Below, piece after piece: positions 1 to 13,495 of a stretch of DNA of 64,000 nt. Positions within the stretch are counted from its first letter, which is position 1. Every line of letters begins with the position of its first letter. The notes below the pieces were generated by a model. It searched no databases. It was not told the DNA's origin and was given only the letters and a program-made list of their open reading frames with translations. The stretch comes from Congeria kusceri. Taxonomy: Eukaryota; Mollusca; Bivalvia; Myida; Dreissenidae. Location of the stretch: positions 76,001 through 140,000 of the forward strand of contig JAPFQT010000361.1 of assembly GCA_027627225.1 (NCBI GenBank), read 5' to 3'. The translations under genes were made by a program, and so were the position numbers.

Positions 1-690
1 GCTGGGCGGATTTCGCTCAAACTTTCACAGCTTTAGAACCTTAGTGTGTGGGTGATCGTGAGAGATGGAATTTTTGCTGAGACAACATTTGGTCGAATTA
101 TGGCCCTTTGTCATTATTTCCACTATAGAATATGCAAAATATGAACTCCTCTTACATTGCTGGGCGGATTGAACTGAAACGTCCACAGCTGGAGAACCTT
201 AATGTGTAGGTGATCGTAAAAGACGGAATTTAGGCTGCGTCCAATTTTTGCAGATTAATTGCTATTTTTTATTTTTACTACTATAGTACTTCTTGAAATG
301 TTTTGGACTGAACACTTTTTTTAAGTGCTAGGCTGATTTGGCTACAATGTTTAAAGCTGAGGAACCAGTATGTGTAGATGATCTAAAAGGAATAAATTTT
401 GGCAGATGTATGGCCTTTGGCCATTGTTCTACTACAAAATATAGACATAAAGACTCAACTTCTCTTTAACAGTTTGATAAACTTTGCTCAAACTTTTACA
501 ACAAAAGGGCCTCAATGTGTGGGTTATCATACATGACGGCATTTCGGCAGCGACTAATGTTGGCAGAATTATAATCCTTTTCCACTGTTCCACCATAGAA
601 TTTATACTTATCGATATTTTGTGGACTCAGCCTCTCTCGAAATGTTTGGCGGATGGCGTTCAAACTGTCAAAGCTATTTCTTTTGGAAAT
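1..690. repeat. tandem array of ~165-bp units (copy 1)
   Basis: Five diverged units start near 1, 161, 329, 472 and 643, each opening with a variant of gctgggcggattt followed by caaactttcacagct. The same unit recurs at 4,265-5,140 and, reverse-complemented, at 12,020-12,890. Open frames over this stretch (for example 484-1074) are not kept in the other copies, so I treat them as non-coding. The unit length is like that of tandem repeats found in bivalve non-autonomous elements; no family assignment is possible without a database. Confidence 0.8.
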
Positions 691-2930
691 ATGTTGAGAT
701 GCTTGCGCATGCATGTGGGGCAAAAACAAATGTTATTTTATTTATTTTCACAAATAATTGTAATTCCATATGCTTATATTTGTGGTAAACGTCTAACGAA
801 CAGAATAATATTCCGCATTATGTATGTTGATTATTTGATTGTCTTATTTTCTCTGATTTCTCTCCATCATGTTTTTAATTCTAAGCTTTTTATGCATACT
901 ATGGATTCAATTTTTATCTTTATCAGCTTATGCATACTTATGGCGAATGTCTTGTGTAGGGATATCATGGCATTTGCCGAGGTTTGTAAATGTATTTCAT
1001 GTCCTAAATGCAGTTATTGCATTGGCCATATATTATTACGCATTATAGCACCTCCCTTATTTTGTGGGGATTAAATCCCTATTGTCTGAATACATAGTTT
1101 CTCACCAAGCATATATTAAATACGTTTTGATCTATTAGAAAAATATCCTTACACCTTTAATTTAAGCAGTTTCTTTGAAGAATGTTATGTATGTTTGTTT
1201 CAATAAGAAAGTACAATATACTTTGATTTAAGGTACTGTCTATATATATTTAATACTTACGCATATCATATTGAAGTATATCCAAACAAATGTAATTCAT
1301 TTCCTTACTTATTCGGCACCCGTATATTTTAAATAGTGTTTTGCTTTAACATATGGTCTGAAAGAATAGCGCACGTTTAAGTTTGGAAAATATGTGTATA
1401 TGCATTCGGTTTGTTTTAAGTGAATGAAACGGATCATTGTTGGAATTATCCCCACCCAAGAAATAACTCTAACAAAGCACGGTGTGAATTTAAATTAGTA
1501 CATAACTTAAGGAAAAGAAGTATTATGTTTGTTGTATGTGTAATACGTTCCAGAAATGCATATACGTCCTACATTTGTTCTCCACAAATACATTCCATTT
1601 GGCGAGTTGCCGGGCCTCACAGCGTTTGACTACAAATAAATGGCTAATAATACATTATTTGATCTCTCGTTTAATGATCCCTATTACTGATAACAATATA
1701 ATGTCTTTATAACAAATTTCTTGAATGCTTTGTTCGGTTTCACTCATTTCCAGCATTGAGTTGATATCATTAGCTTATTTTTAACCTACGACGAGTTTCG
1801 TCTACACAGTTATGAATCTCGTACATAATAATAAAATTAATTAGTATACCTTACATTTTGATACTTTACTATTGGGTTGGCCACACTTCAAGCATTATTT
1901 CGAAGTGTAGTACTGATAGTGTTCGCTTGCTGTCTGTCGTAATCAAAATTGCTCCTTATAATACGTCATTGTGGTATCTACGGTGTGTTCTATGCCCTAT
2001 ATATACCAGTATTTGCATTATCAAAGATTTAAAGAACCAGTTTAAGCCACACTGCCTTTTTGATAGGTATAATTGCATGACTCAATGCGTTTTTCTTAGC
2101 TATAATGTAATTTTAAGAGGCTTCCACTAAAGAGTAAGTGTAATTTTTATGCGTAAGGGCGTTTACGTTTGTTTTGAATGTATGATATATTCAATCGCGT
2201 AAACTTTATGCATTTATTATTTTAAAAACGTATTCAGTCGTATTGTATTCCAAATATTAGGTAACTATAGTGTGCCTCTTTTCAGTAGCATAGCGATATA
2301 CTTTGACACGCACCTGTGGACAAATTGGATGTTAATTAGTGATATTAACAAATTAATTTAAATCATTTTATAGGGTAATTTTGGATAACCGTAACCTGAC
2401 TGCATCACATTTTTCTACTTTAATGGTGTCAATATTTTCATTCTATGCTATTTTATTATTTTACAGCGTCAGACTAAAATCTTTTTCCATGTGTTGTATA
2501 ACAGACCCTCAAACTACATTAATGGAACATGAGATTGGATCAGTTGTACTAAAATCAGCTGCAGGCAATCTGAATTATCGTTAGTTTTGACATACCATTA
2601 TTACATGGGAATCGAAATCTGTATGGGCTATACATGGGACACTTTCCCTGAGTTTATATGTCAAAGCTTTATTTTTGTTGTTACAGCTGCAATAAATATA
2701 TGATATCATTAATGGCTGTAATGGTTATTAGTAATAATCAAATAAGCATGAAAACATGTAACGTTAATGCGATCAAACCTATTCTGACTATATTAGTTGT
2801 TATGTATTGTTAAAACAGTTGTCCTTGATCATTATCATACGTTTTAGTCTGCCTACTGGTAAACAAATATTTAAACATTATGGACGTTTTTTTATTGACA
2901 ATACATTTAACAGGAGTGCAATATAAAACC
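691..2930. repeat. non-coding body of composite repeat, copy 1
   Basis: No gene is visible. Stretches match the palindrome in direct orientation: about 690-1,110 resembles 5,600-6,060, 1,500-1,650 resembles 6,180-6,330, and 2,340-2,600 resembles 6,900-7,170. 1,325-1,440 and 1,880-2,600 also resemble 3,170-3,960. The segment is thus another diverged copy of the 165-bp-array-plus-body unit. Short similar peptides can be read at 2,381-2,584, 6,936-7,169 and 9,990-10,172 (minus), but the fourth copy, at about 3,755-3,960, has a broken frame, which argues against coding. Confidence 0.65.
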
Positions 2931-2933
2931 TAA

Positions 2934-5900
2934 TAAATGCAGTCAATCAGATTTGATTTATGATCCAATTATCTCAAATGATACGAGACAGCAAACGGTG
3001 ACAGCAGATTGGTGCAAATACTCCAGCGTTCAAAACATCAGAATTGGGGGAGGTCGAATATAGAAAGGTTGTTAGTAATAATTAGCAAGCATACATGTAT
3101 GTTGCAATGTATTTATAATGCTAACAATATTACTTCTCAAAAGTAACCATCATATAGGTAGTTTTAAATAGTGTTTCGCTTTTTAATATTGTAGTAAAAT
3201 ATAGGGCACGTTTATGTTTTAAACACAATATGTATATGCATTTGGTTTGTTTCAAGTGAATGATAAGTGTCTAAGTTTTGTCCTAATTATGTTCGCTGGC
3301 TGGCTGTCGTTAATGTTGTTTATTATGATGCATCAGTGTGGTGTCTAAAGTGTGTTCTATGCTCTATATGGTAGTATATGCATGATCTATAATTGAGCCA
3401 CAATTGCCAATTTGATAGATGTAATTGCATGTTTCAATGCGGTTTTCTTAAAAGATTTAAATAATATGTATTTGTGTAATTATAAGAGTGCTCTTCTAAA
3501 AAATCAGTGTAGCTTTCATTTGAAAGGGCGTTTACGTTTTGTTTCAATATATTATGATGTCTTCAATAGCGTTATCTGTATGCATTTATTATATTAAAAC
3601 GGATTTCATCGTGTTGTATTTCAAGTATTGCGTTACTTTCTTGTGCCTCATTTCGAAGGCATAGCGGGATGCTTTAATCCACATCTGGGGACATATTAAA
3701 TGTTAAGTATTCATATTAAAAATGAACTAAATTCATTTTTGATAGTAAATGTGAATAACCGTAATGTGACGGCATAATATTCTACTGTAATGTCTATTTT
3801 TATTTATTCTATGGTATCTTATCATTTTACTGCATCAGACTTAAACTTTTTTCCATACCTTTTACATCAGACTCTGAAACAACATTAATGGAAAATGAGA
3901 CAGGGTCAGTTGTTCTAAAACACTGCAGGATATCTGACTAATTATTAGTTATTACATGCCATATTCATCTGTAAAGTTTTATCATTGTTCGTATAGTTGT
4001 AATAACTATATATTTACTTTAACGGTAGTAATGGTTGTTATAAATAATATAATAAGATATAAAACATGTAAGTTGCCATGTATTCATGATGTTAGCAATA
4101 TTAAACTAACAATGTTACATGTTGTCATTATTTACTGCTAAAATTGATGACCGTTAACTTTATTACATATTTTAGTCCACCTACAGGTCAACAAAGATTA
4201 AAAAAGTGTGCAAGGCATTAGGCATTGATCTTGGCGGTCCATCGGTCCGTACGTACGTACGTATGCACGTCATGAAAATTTAATGGATTCAACACCTCTT
4301 TTACTGCTGGGCGGATTTCGCTAAAACTTTCACAGCTGAAGATCCTTAATATGTGGGTGATCGTGAGGGATGGAATTTTTGCTGTCACCAATTTAGTTAG
4401 AATTGTGGTCCTTTGAATATTTTCCAACACGAATATATAATTATCAATTCCTCTTCAACCGCTGGGCGAATTTAACTCACACGTTTACAGCTGAAGAAAC
4501 TTAATGTGTAGGTGATCGTAAAAGAAGACATTGAGGGTGCGTCGAATTTTGGCAGGTTTATGGGTATTTGTCATTTTTATCACTATAGTACTTCTTGAAA
4601 TTTTGTGGACTAAACTCTTTTTTAAGTGCTGCGCTGATTTTGCTCAAACTTTCAAAGCTAAAGAACCGTCATGTGTAGGTGATCTGAAAGGAATGAATTT
4701 CGATTGCGACCAATTTCGGCAGACTTATGGCCCTTGGCTACTTTTGTACTGTATGGTTAGTGTTAGACTGACGACTCTGTAACAGCTTAAACGATTTTGC
4801 TCAATATTTCACAGCTAAAGGGCTTTAATGTGCAGGTAATCACTAATTTGGGAATTTCGGCGGCGACCAATTTTGGCAGAATTATGTCCCTTTGCCACTT
4901 TTCCATTATGGCATATATACTTCCCGATATTTTGTGGACTCATCTCTTGAAATGCTTGGCGGATGGCTATCAAACTATCAACGCTAAAGGACGTTAATGT
5001 GATCGTAAAGGAAGGAATTTTGGCTGCGATCAATTTTGGCAGAATTACGGCTCTGTCATTTGTTCTACTATGGAATATATTAGAAATTAAATTGTTGCGG
5101 CAAAAATTAGTGCTGGCGACACGTCTGTTTCCAAACACATCTCGTTGGGGCGTCCGTGTCTGTGACACATCTAGTTGACACTGTATTGTTGAGTGTGCAA
5201 TATTTTTAGCACTATTTTGATTTGTCGTGCTGTCTGTTCGTTTGCACCTTGTAGAAATTGAAATTACAAATTAAAATAAATATTTTCAGCGTCTACAGTG
5301 CGTTCTTTGTCATACATTTATATAATTGTTATATATTATAGAACAATGTTTGTTCTTACTTGCCTGTTTTTATGGGCAATTTAATATTTCAAGGCGGTTT
5401 ACCAATATGAGTGATATATTTGCAACTACACGAGCGCATACTTGTAAACAAGCAGTGTTGTTTACATGCGTAATGGCGTTTTCTATTTGATTAAATATAT
5501 GACATCTTCTGAAACATAAAAAGTTATTTTTTTTATTAATTTAAAAACGTGTGAAATCTGGTTGTATTTCAAGCATTAAGTTACATGCGTTTATTTGTTT
5601 CGATAGTATGTTGAGATGCTTCTCATGCATCTTAGGCAAAAATATCAATGTTAATTTTTTTGACCTTCACAAATAATTGTAATTTCATATGCAAATTTTT
5701 TTAGATTACGTCTAGCTGACAGAATAATATTCTGCATTGTGTATGCTGATTACGGATTAATCGATTTTCTTCATTATCTTATTTCTCTCCATCATGTTTT
5801 TCAATTTTAAGTTTATTATGCATACTATCGATTCGACTTCTGTCTTAATCAGCTTATGCATACTTATGGCGAATTTCTGCATAGGGATATCTTAGCAATT

Positions 5901-8434
5901 CCACAGGTTTGTAAATGTATTTGATGTCATAAATGCAATTATTTCATTGGCCGTATATTATAACGCAATAGGATATCTCCAGCATTTTGTGGGCATTAAA
6001 TCCCTATATTCTGAATACATACTATCTTATGAAGCATATATTATATGCGATTTGGTCTATAAGAAAAATATGCTTACACCTTTAATTTAAATAGTTACTA
6101 CGTAGGCTGTTATATGTGATTATTTAAATAAAAAAGGACAATCTACATTTACCTTACCGTGCTAATTAAAATAAGTGATTAAGGAAAAGAAAGGACAATT
6201 TTTGTAATATGTGTAATACGTTCCCAAAATGCTTCGACGTTCTACATTTGTTCTCAAAAATGCATTTCATTTGCGAGATGCCGGACCACAATCCGTTTGA
6301 CTTCAATCAAGTTAATAATCAATTGTTTGATCACTCGTTAAATAATCCTATTACGAATACCATTTCATTGTCTTTTTAATTACTTTATTAAGTGCGTTGC
6401 TCGATTTCAGTCATTTCCACCATTGAGTTTCTATCATCAGCTACCGTTATCTTCTTTTTGACCACTTATTGCGAGTTTCGTATACATTGTTATGAGACTC
6501 GTACATGATAATACAATTAATTACGTTACTTTTTGATATCATACTATTGGGTTGGCTACACTTCAATAATTATTTTTAGTCTACTTCTGATTGTGTTCGC
6601 TTGCTGACTGTCGCAATTAAATTTACTTGTTGAAATGCATTATTTTGGTGTCTACAGTGCCTTCTAAGCCCTATGTACTAGTTTATGCTTGATCTATACT
6701 TTATAGAACCATTTTAAATATTTACATTTTATTTAAATGTGCGATACCTTCAAAATCGTAAACTTAAGGCATTTATCATATTTAAAACGTATTCCATCGT
6801 ACAGAATCCATTGTATTTCAAGTATAACGATACTTTCTTGTGCCTCTTTTCGGTAGGATAGCAATATGCTTTTACACACAACTGGAGACAACTTTGATGT
6901 TTATAAGTCATATTATCAAATGAAAGTAATGCCTTTTGCTAGTAATTGAGGATAACCGTACGCTGTCTGCATACTTTTCTACTGTAATGGTGTCATTTGT
7001 TTTTCATTTATTCTATGGTATCTTATTATTTGAATGCGCCGCCCTAAAATCTTCTTCCATATGTTGTATAACAACCTCTAAAACAACATTAATTGAAAAT
7101 GATATGGGATCAGTTGTACTGAAACAGCTGCAAGATATATTTCTAATTGTTAGCTTCGACATACCATAATTACCTGTGTATCGAATTAGGTATGGATTAT
7201 ATGGATGACACTTATCCAGGGTTTATATTTTAAAGCTTTAAAATTGTTATTTCATGTAATAAATGTATGTTGACTGTAATGGTTGTAATGGTTGTTTGAA
7301 ATAAATCGAATGAACAAGAGGCATGCACATGTATGTTACTATGTATGTATGATGCTAGCTATATTATAGTAACAATAGTAGTCGTTAGTTATTATTAATA
7401 TTGTATACATGTATCTTCATATAATCCACAAATAAAGGTGTATATACCCACTGTCTCTACTTTAGCGTTTTCGCTGAACATTGGCGCCGGTACTGCCGAG
7501 TACTTAACAATTGGTACGGACTAGGACGGGTATTTTTAAGTAAATGTGTAGATTTGAAGTAACTAAGCTAGCAAAGCGAGCGAAAGAACAGTATATTTAG
7601 CCAGTTTTGACCGAGTGATATATGCCCATATATGTATGGCCCATATAGAAGTTACAAGAAAAAAATAAGATAATCGATTGAGTCAGCAAACACCAAGCGA
7701 AATGTTATTCTCTCATCCAAACGTTATCCACAATTATGAGCATATGGAATTAAACATATTTGTTAATATAACAAAATAACATTTGTATTTGCCCCACACG
7801 CTTGCGCAAGGATCTCACCATACTACCGACATAAATAAGCTCATGTAACTTAATGCTTCAAATACAACCAGATTGGATTCCTTTAGAATCTAATAAAGAA
7901 GATATCATATATTCAATCAAACAGAAAACGCCATTTCGTATGTAAACAACACAGACTGTTTACCAATATGCGTAAGAAAAGAGTCTCTTTTAGATACACA
8001 TGTTTTACTCAGTTTGGTAAACGCCTTTAAATATGCAATTGCCTCTATAAAGCAGGCAATTGAGATTTACATGTAGACTAGTTCTATAACATATAGAACA
8101 GGTACAGATATAAGACATAGAACACACTATAGACACTACAATTATGCATTTTAATTAGTAATTTTAATTTCTACAAGCTGCTAAAGAACACATTCAGCAG
8201 GACATATCGACATAATGCTGGAAATATGGCACACTCAAAAATACAGTATCAAAAAAGGAAGGTAGAAGCAGCAAACAATCACAGTGAGCACTACCCTTTG
8301 ACATACTACTGGAAATATTGCACTACCAACAATCACAGAAATCGAACAACGCACTTACTATAGTATGTCATCAATACATTTGTTAATTACTACCAATCAA
8401 ACTGTATTAGTTGACAAAATAAGCCTTGTACTGA
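2934..8434 (+). repeat. left arm of giant imperfect palindrome
   Basis: This arm is the reverse complement of the segment that ends near 15,988. Matching pairs I checked: 2,940-3,060 with 15,843-15,985; 4,173-4,200 with 14,807-14,835; 4,307-5,170 with 11,990-12,860; 6,536-6,600 with 10,556-10,622; 7,441-7,735 with 9,430-9,720; 8,385-8,433 with 8,680-8,730. For pairs inside 4,200-12,960 the coordinates sum to about 17,155, so the mirror is collinear; outside that, a 1.85-kb excess in the right arm shifts the sum. No protein is recognisable in it. The left arm also contains direct copies of sequence at 1-2,930. Confidence 0.85.
4262..5140. repeat. tandem ~165-bp array (copy 2)
   Basis: Five units start near 4,307, 4,461, 4,626, 4,790 and 4,955. 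A short (ACGT)n run at 4,248-4,262 marks the left edge. Its mirror image is at 12,020-12,905, including the (ACGT)n edge. Confidence 0.8.
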
Positions 8435-8679
8435 AATTCGCCATAATGTCATAAAATGTATATCAAACTTTGTCAAATGCATATGTCACGCTAATTAATA
8501 TTTACTTACTTACTTACTTACAAGTTTGTATGTTACAATGTATTTATGATGTTAGTAATATTAATTTAACACAAATAACCCTCATTTAGCGTTCTATATT
8601 TGCTCTCTCCAACACATTTATTGAGTCTAGTTTCCAGCATTCGGGTGCTCTCATTGTCTTTTTTACAGTATTATGGCGA
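8435..8679. other. central spacer of the palindrome
   Basis: About 245 bp between the two arms do not pair with each other. The spacer contains a ttac tetranucleotide run at about 8,504-8,521. The stretch 8,580-8,670 resembles 13,235-13,305 in reverse orientation, so the spacer is built from the same repeat family. Confidence 0.6.
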
Positions 8680-11600
8680 ATGTCAGTACAAGGCATATTT
8701 TGTCAACTAATACACTTTAATTGGTAGTAATTAACATAATTATACGTAGTATGATAATGTATTGATAGCATACTTTATTAAGTGCGTTGTTTGATTTCTG
8801 TGATTGTTGGTAGTGCAATATTTTCAGCATTATGTCAAAGTTGAGTTCTGGCTGTGATTGTTTGCTGCTTCTACCTTCCTTGTTTGATACTTTATTTTTG
8901 AGTGTGCCATATTTCCAGCATTATGTCGATGTGTTGTGCTGAATGTGTTCTTTAGCAGCCTGTAGAAATTAAAATTACTAATTAAAATGCATAATTGTAA
9001 TGTATATAGTGTGTTCTATGTCTTATATATGTACCTGTTCTATATGTTATAGAACTAGTTTACATGTAAATGTCAATTGTCTGCTATATAGAGGCAATTT
9101 CATATTTTAAGGCGTTTACCAAACTGAGTAAAATACGTGTAACTAAAAGAGACCCTTTCCTTACGCATATTGGTAAACAGTCTGTGTTGTTTACATACGT
9201 AATGGTGTTTTCTGCTTGATTGAATATATGATATCTTCTGAAGCATAAACAATATTTCTTTATTAGATTCTAAACGTATCAAATCTGGTTGTATTTGAAG
9301 CATTAAGTTACATGATGTTATTTATTCCGGTAGTATGGTGAGATTCTTGTGCAAGTGTGTGGGGCAAATACAAATGTTATTTTGTTATATCAACAAATAA
9401 TTTTAATTCCATATGCTAATAATTATGGATAACGTTTGGATGAGAGAATAACATTGCGCTTGGTGTTTGCTGACTCAATCGATTATCTTATTTTTTTCTT
9501 GTAACTTCTTTACATATATGGGCCATACATATATGGGCATATATCACTCGGTCAAAACTGGCTAAATATGCTGTTCTTTCGCTCGCTTTGCTAGGTTAGT
9601 TACTTCAAATATACACATTTACTTAAAAATACCCGTCCTAGTCCGTTACCAATTGTTAAGTACTCGGTAGTACCGGCGCCAATGTTCAGCGTAAACGCTA
9701 AAGTAGATACAGTAAAGTACACCTTTATTTGTGGATTTTATGAAGAGAGATGTATACAATTTTAACAATAACTAACGACTACTATTGTTACTATAATATA
9801 GCTAGCATCATAAATACATAGTAACATACATGTACAGGCTCGTTCATTCGATTTGTTGCTAACAACCATTACAACAATTACAGAATATAAACATTTATTA
9901 CAACTGTAAGAACAATTTTAAAGCATTGATAAATAAACCCTGGGTAAGTGTCATCCATATAATCCGCAGATAATTCAATACACAGGTAATTATGGTATGT
10001 CGATGCTAACAGTTAGTAATATATCTTGCAGCTGCTTAAGTACAACTGATCCCATATCATTTTCCATTAATGTTGTTTTAGAGTCTGTTATACAACATAT
10101 GGAAGAAGATTTTAGGGTGGCGCAGTCAAATAATAAGATACCATAGAATAAATGAAAAACAAATGACACCATTAAAGAGAAAAGTATGCAGTCAGTTTAC
10201 GGTTATTCCTCAATTACTATCCAAAAGCATTATTTTTCATTTGATTATATGTCTAATTAACATCTAAGTTGTCTCCAGTTGTGTGTAAAAGCATATTGAT
10301 ATCCTAACGAAAAGAGGCACAATGAAGTATCGTAATACTTTAAATACAATGGATTCTGTACGATGGAGTCCGTTTTAATTATGATACATGCCTTAAGTTT
10401 ACGATTTTGAAAGTATTGCATATTCAAACAAAATGTAAATACTTAAAATGGTTCTATAAAGCATAGATCAAGCATAAACTAGTACATATGGCTTAGAACG
10501 CACTGTAGACACCAAAATGACGCAATTAAACAAGTAAATTTAATTCCGACAGTCAGCAAGCGAACACAATCAGAAGTAGACTAAAAATAATGCTTGAAGT
10601 GTGGCCAACCCAATAGTATGATATCAAAAAGTAACGCAATTAATTTTATTATAATGTACGAGCCTCATATCAATGTATACAAAACTCGCAATAAGTGGTC
10701 ATAAAGAAAATAATGGTAGCTAATGATAGAAACTCAATGGTGGAAATGACTGAAATCGAGCAACGAACTTAATAAAGTAATTATCAAAACAATGTAATGG
10801 TATTCGTAATAGGATTATTTAACGAATGATCAAACAATTCATTATTAACTTGATTGTAGTCAAACGGATTGTGGTCCGGCATCTCGCAAAATGAAATGCA
10901 TCTGTTGAGAACAAATGTAGAACGTAGACGCATTTCGGGAACGTATTACAAATATAACAAAAATTGTCCTTTCTTTCCCTTATGCACTTATTTTAATTCA
11001 CATGTTAAGTCAATGTAAATTGTCATTTTTTATTTAAATAAACACATATAACAGTCTACGTAGTAACTATTTAAATTAAAGTTGTAAGCATACAGTTCTT
11101 ACAGACCAAATCGCATTTGCTTCATCAGATATTATGTATTCAGACAATATGGATTTAATCCCCACAACATGCGGGAGGTATCCTATTGCGTTATAATATA
11201 CGACCAATGCAATTATTGCACTTATGAAATGAAATCCATAAACAAACCTGTGGAACTGCCAAAATATCTCTATGCAGGACATTCGCCATGAGTATGCATA
11301 AGCTGATAAAGACAGAAATCGAATCGATAGTATGCATAAAAAGTCTAAAATTAAAAAACATGATGGAGAGAAATAAGATAAAATCAGACAATCGATTAAT
11401 CAGTAATCAGCATACATAATGCGGAATATTATTATGTCAGCAATACGTAATCTAAAACAATTAGCATATGAAATTACAATTATTTGTGAAGATAAAAAAA
11501 AAAAATTAACATTAATATTTTCCTTAGATGCATGCGCAAGCATTTCAACAAACTATCGAAAGAAATAGACAAATGTAACTTAATGCATGAAATACAATCA

Positions 11601-12019
11601 GATTTGACACGCTTATAATTAAATAAAAAAAATAACTTTTTATGCTTCAGAAGATGTCATATATTTGATCAAACGGAAAACGCCATTACGCATGTAAACA
11701 ACACTGATTGTTTACAAATATGCGCACGTTTAGTTACAAATATATCACTCATATGGGTAAACCGCCTTGAAATATTAAATTGCCCATAAAAACAGGCAAG
11801 TAAGAACAAAAATTGTTCTATAATATATAACAATTATATAAATGTATGACAAAGAACGCACTTTAGACGCTGAAAGTATGCATTTTAATTTGTAATTTTA
11901 ATTTCTACAAGCTGCAAACGAACAGTCAGCACGACAAATCGCCATAATGCATAAAACATGGAACATTCAACAATACAGTATCAACTAGATGTGTCACAGA
12001 CACGGATGCCCCCACGACA

Positions 12020-12905
12020 TGTGTTTGGAAACAGACAAAGGACTTATTTTTTACTGAATAATTTTTTTTTCAAATATATTCGATAGTAGAACAAATGACA
12101 AAGAGCCGTAATTCTGCCAAAATTGATCGCAGCCAAAATTGCTTCCTTTACGATCACCTAAACATTAATGTCCTTCAGCTGTGACAGTTTGAAAGCCATC
12201 CGCCAAGCATTTCAAGAGGAAATATCGGGAAGTATATATGCCATAATGGAAAAGTGGCAAAGGGCCATAATTCTGCCAAAATTGGTCGCTGCCGAATTTC
12301 CCTCATTAATGATTACTTACACATTAAAGCCCTTTAGCTGTGAAGGATTGAGCAAAATCGTTTAAGCTGTCACGTAGAAGTTGAGTCGTCAGTCTAACAC
12401 TAACCCTAAAGTAGAAAAGTAGCCAAGGGCCATACGTCTGCCAAAATTGGTCGCAATCGAAATTCATTCCTTTCAGATCACCTACACATGACGATTCTTT
12501 AGCTTTGAAAGTTTGAGCAAAATCAGCGCAGCACTTAAAAAAGAGTTTAGTCCACAAAATTTCAAGAAGTACTATAGTGATAAAATGACAAATACCCATA
12601 AACCTGCCAAAATTTGACGCACCCTCAATGTCTTCTTTTACGATCACCTACACATTAAATTTCTTCAGCTGTGAACGTGTGAGTTAAATTCGCCCAGCGG
12701 TTGAAGAGCAATTGATAATATATTCGTGTTGGAAAATATGACAAAGGACCACAATTCTACCTAAATTGGTCACAGCAAAAATTCCTTCCCTCACGATCAC
12801 CCACACATTAAGGGTCTTCATCTGTGAAAGTTTTAGCGAAATCCGCCCAGCAGTAAAAGAGGACTTGAATCCATACAATTCCAAAACGTGCATACGTACG
12901 TACGT
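12020..12905 (-). repeat. tandem ~165-bp array (copy 3, inverted)
   Basis: Reverse-complement counterpart of 4,248-5,140, ending in the (ACGT)n run at about 12,890-12,907. Confidence 0.8.
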
Positions 12906-13495
12906 ACGGTCCGACGGACCGCCAAGAGCAATGCCTAATGCCTCCCATTTTGTGGGGGTATACAACGGGAGGTAGAAGCAACAAACAAACACAGTAGGCA
13001 CTACATTTCGACATAATGATGGAAATGTGACACTACCAACAATGCAGTATCAAAAGGTGAGGTAGAAGCTAAAGATAGCTGTGACAGAAATCGAAAAACG
13101 CACTTAAGAAGGTGAGCTATAAAGACACCATAACGGTATCTTTATTCCGGAGAATTTATGGTTAATTACTATCAATTAAACTGTATAATTTGACAATATG
13201 CCTAGTCTTGCAACTCGCCGTAAGACAATGAGAGCACCCGAATGCTGGAAATCAAGCCAAATAAATGTGTTTGGGGAGAACAAATATAGAACGCTAAATA
13301 ATGGATTGTTTTGTTAAAATAATTTTGCTATGATCATTAATATATTTTAACATGTATGATTGTAAATTTGATTATTACTAACACCCTTACTTTATTTGAT
13401 TTTCCCCCAATTCTCGTTTGTTGAACACTAGTGTATTGGCACCATGCTGTGGCCAAAGTTTGGTAATGCGAATCATCTGAGATAAATGGATAATC

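Noticed and set aside
484..1074. 196-codon plus-strand open frame
   Set aside because: It spans a repeat array and body whose other copies (4,790-5,900 and the mirror) do not preserve the frame; no domain motif.
2381..10172. Similar 60-77-residue peptides at 2,381 (+), 6,936 (+) and 9,990 (-)
   Set aside because: They lie at equivalent places in repeat copies; the copy at about 3,755-3,960 has a broken frame, so similarity reflects the repeat DNA.
12324..13001. Minus-strand frames of 107 and 105 codons
   Set aside because: Frames through the 165-bp units; the same units elsewhere have stops.
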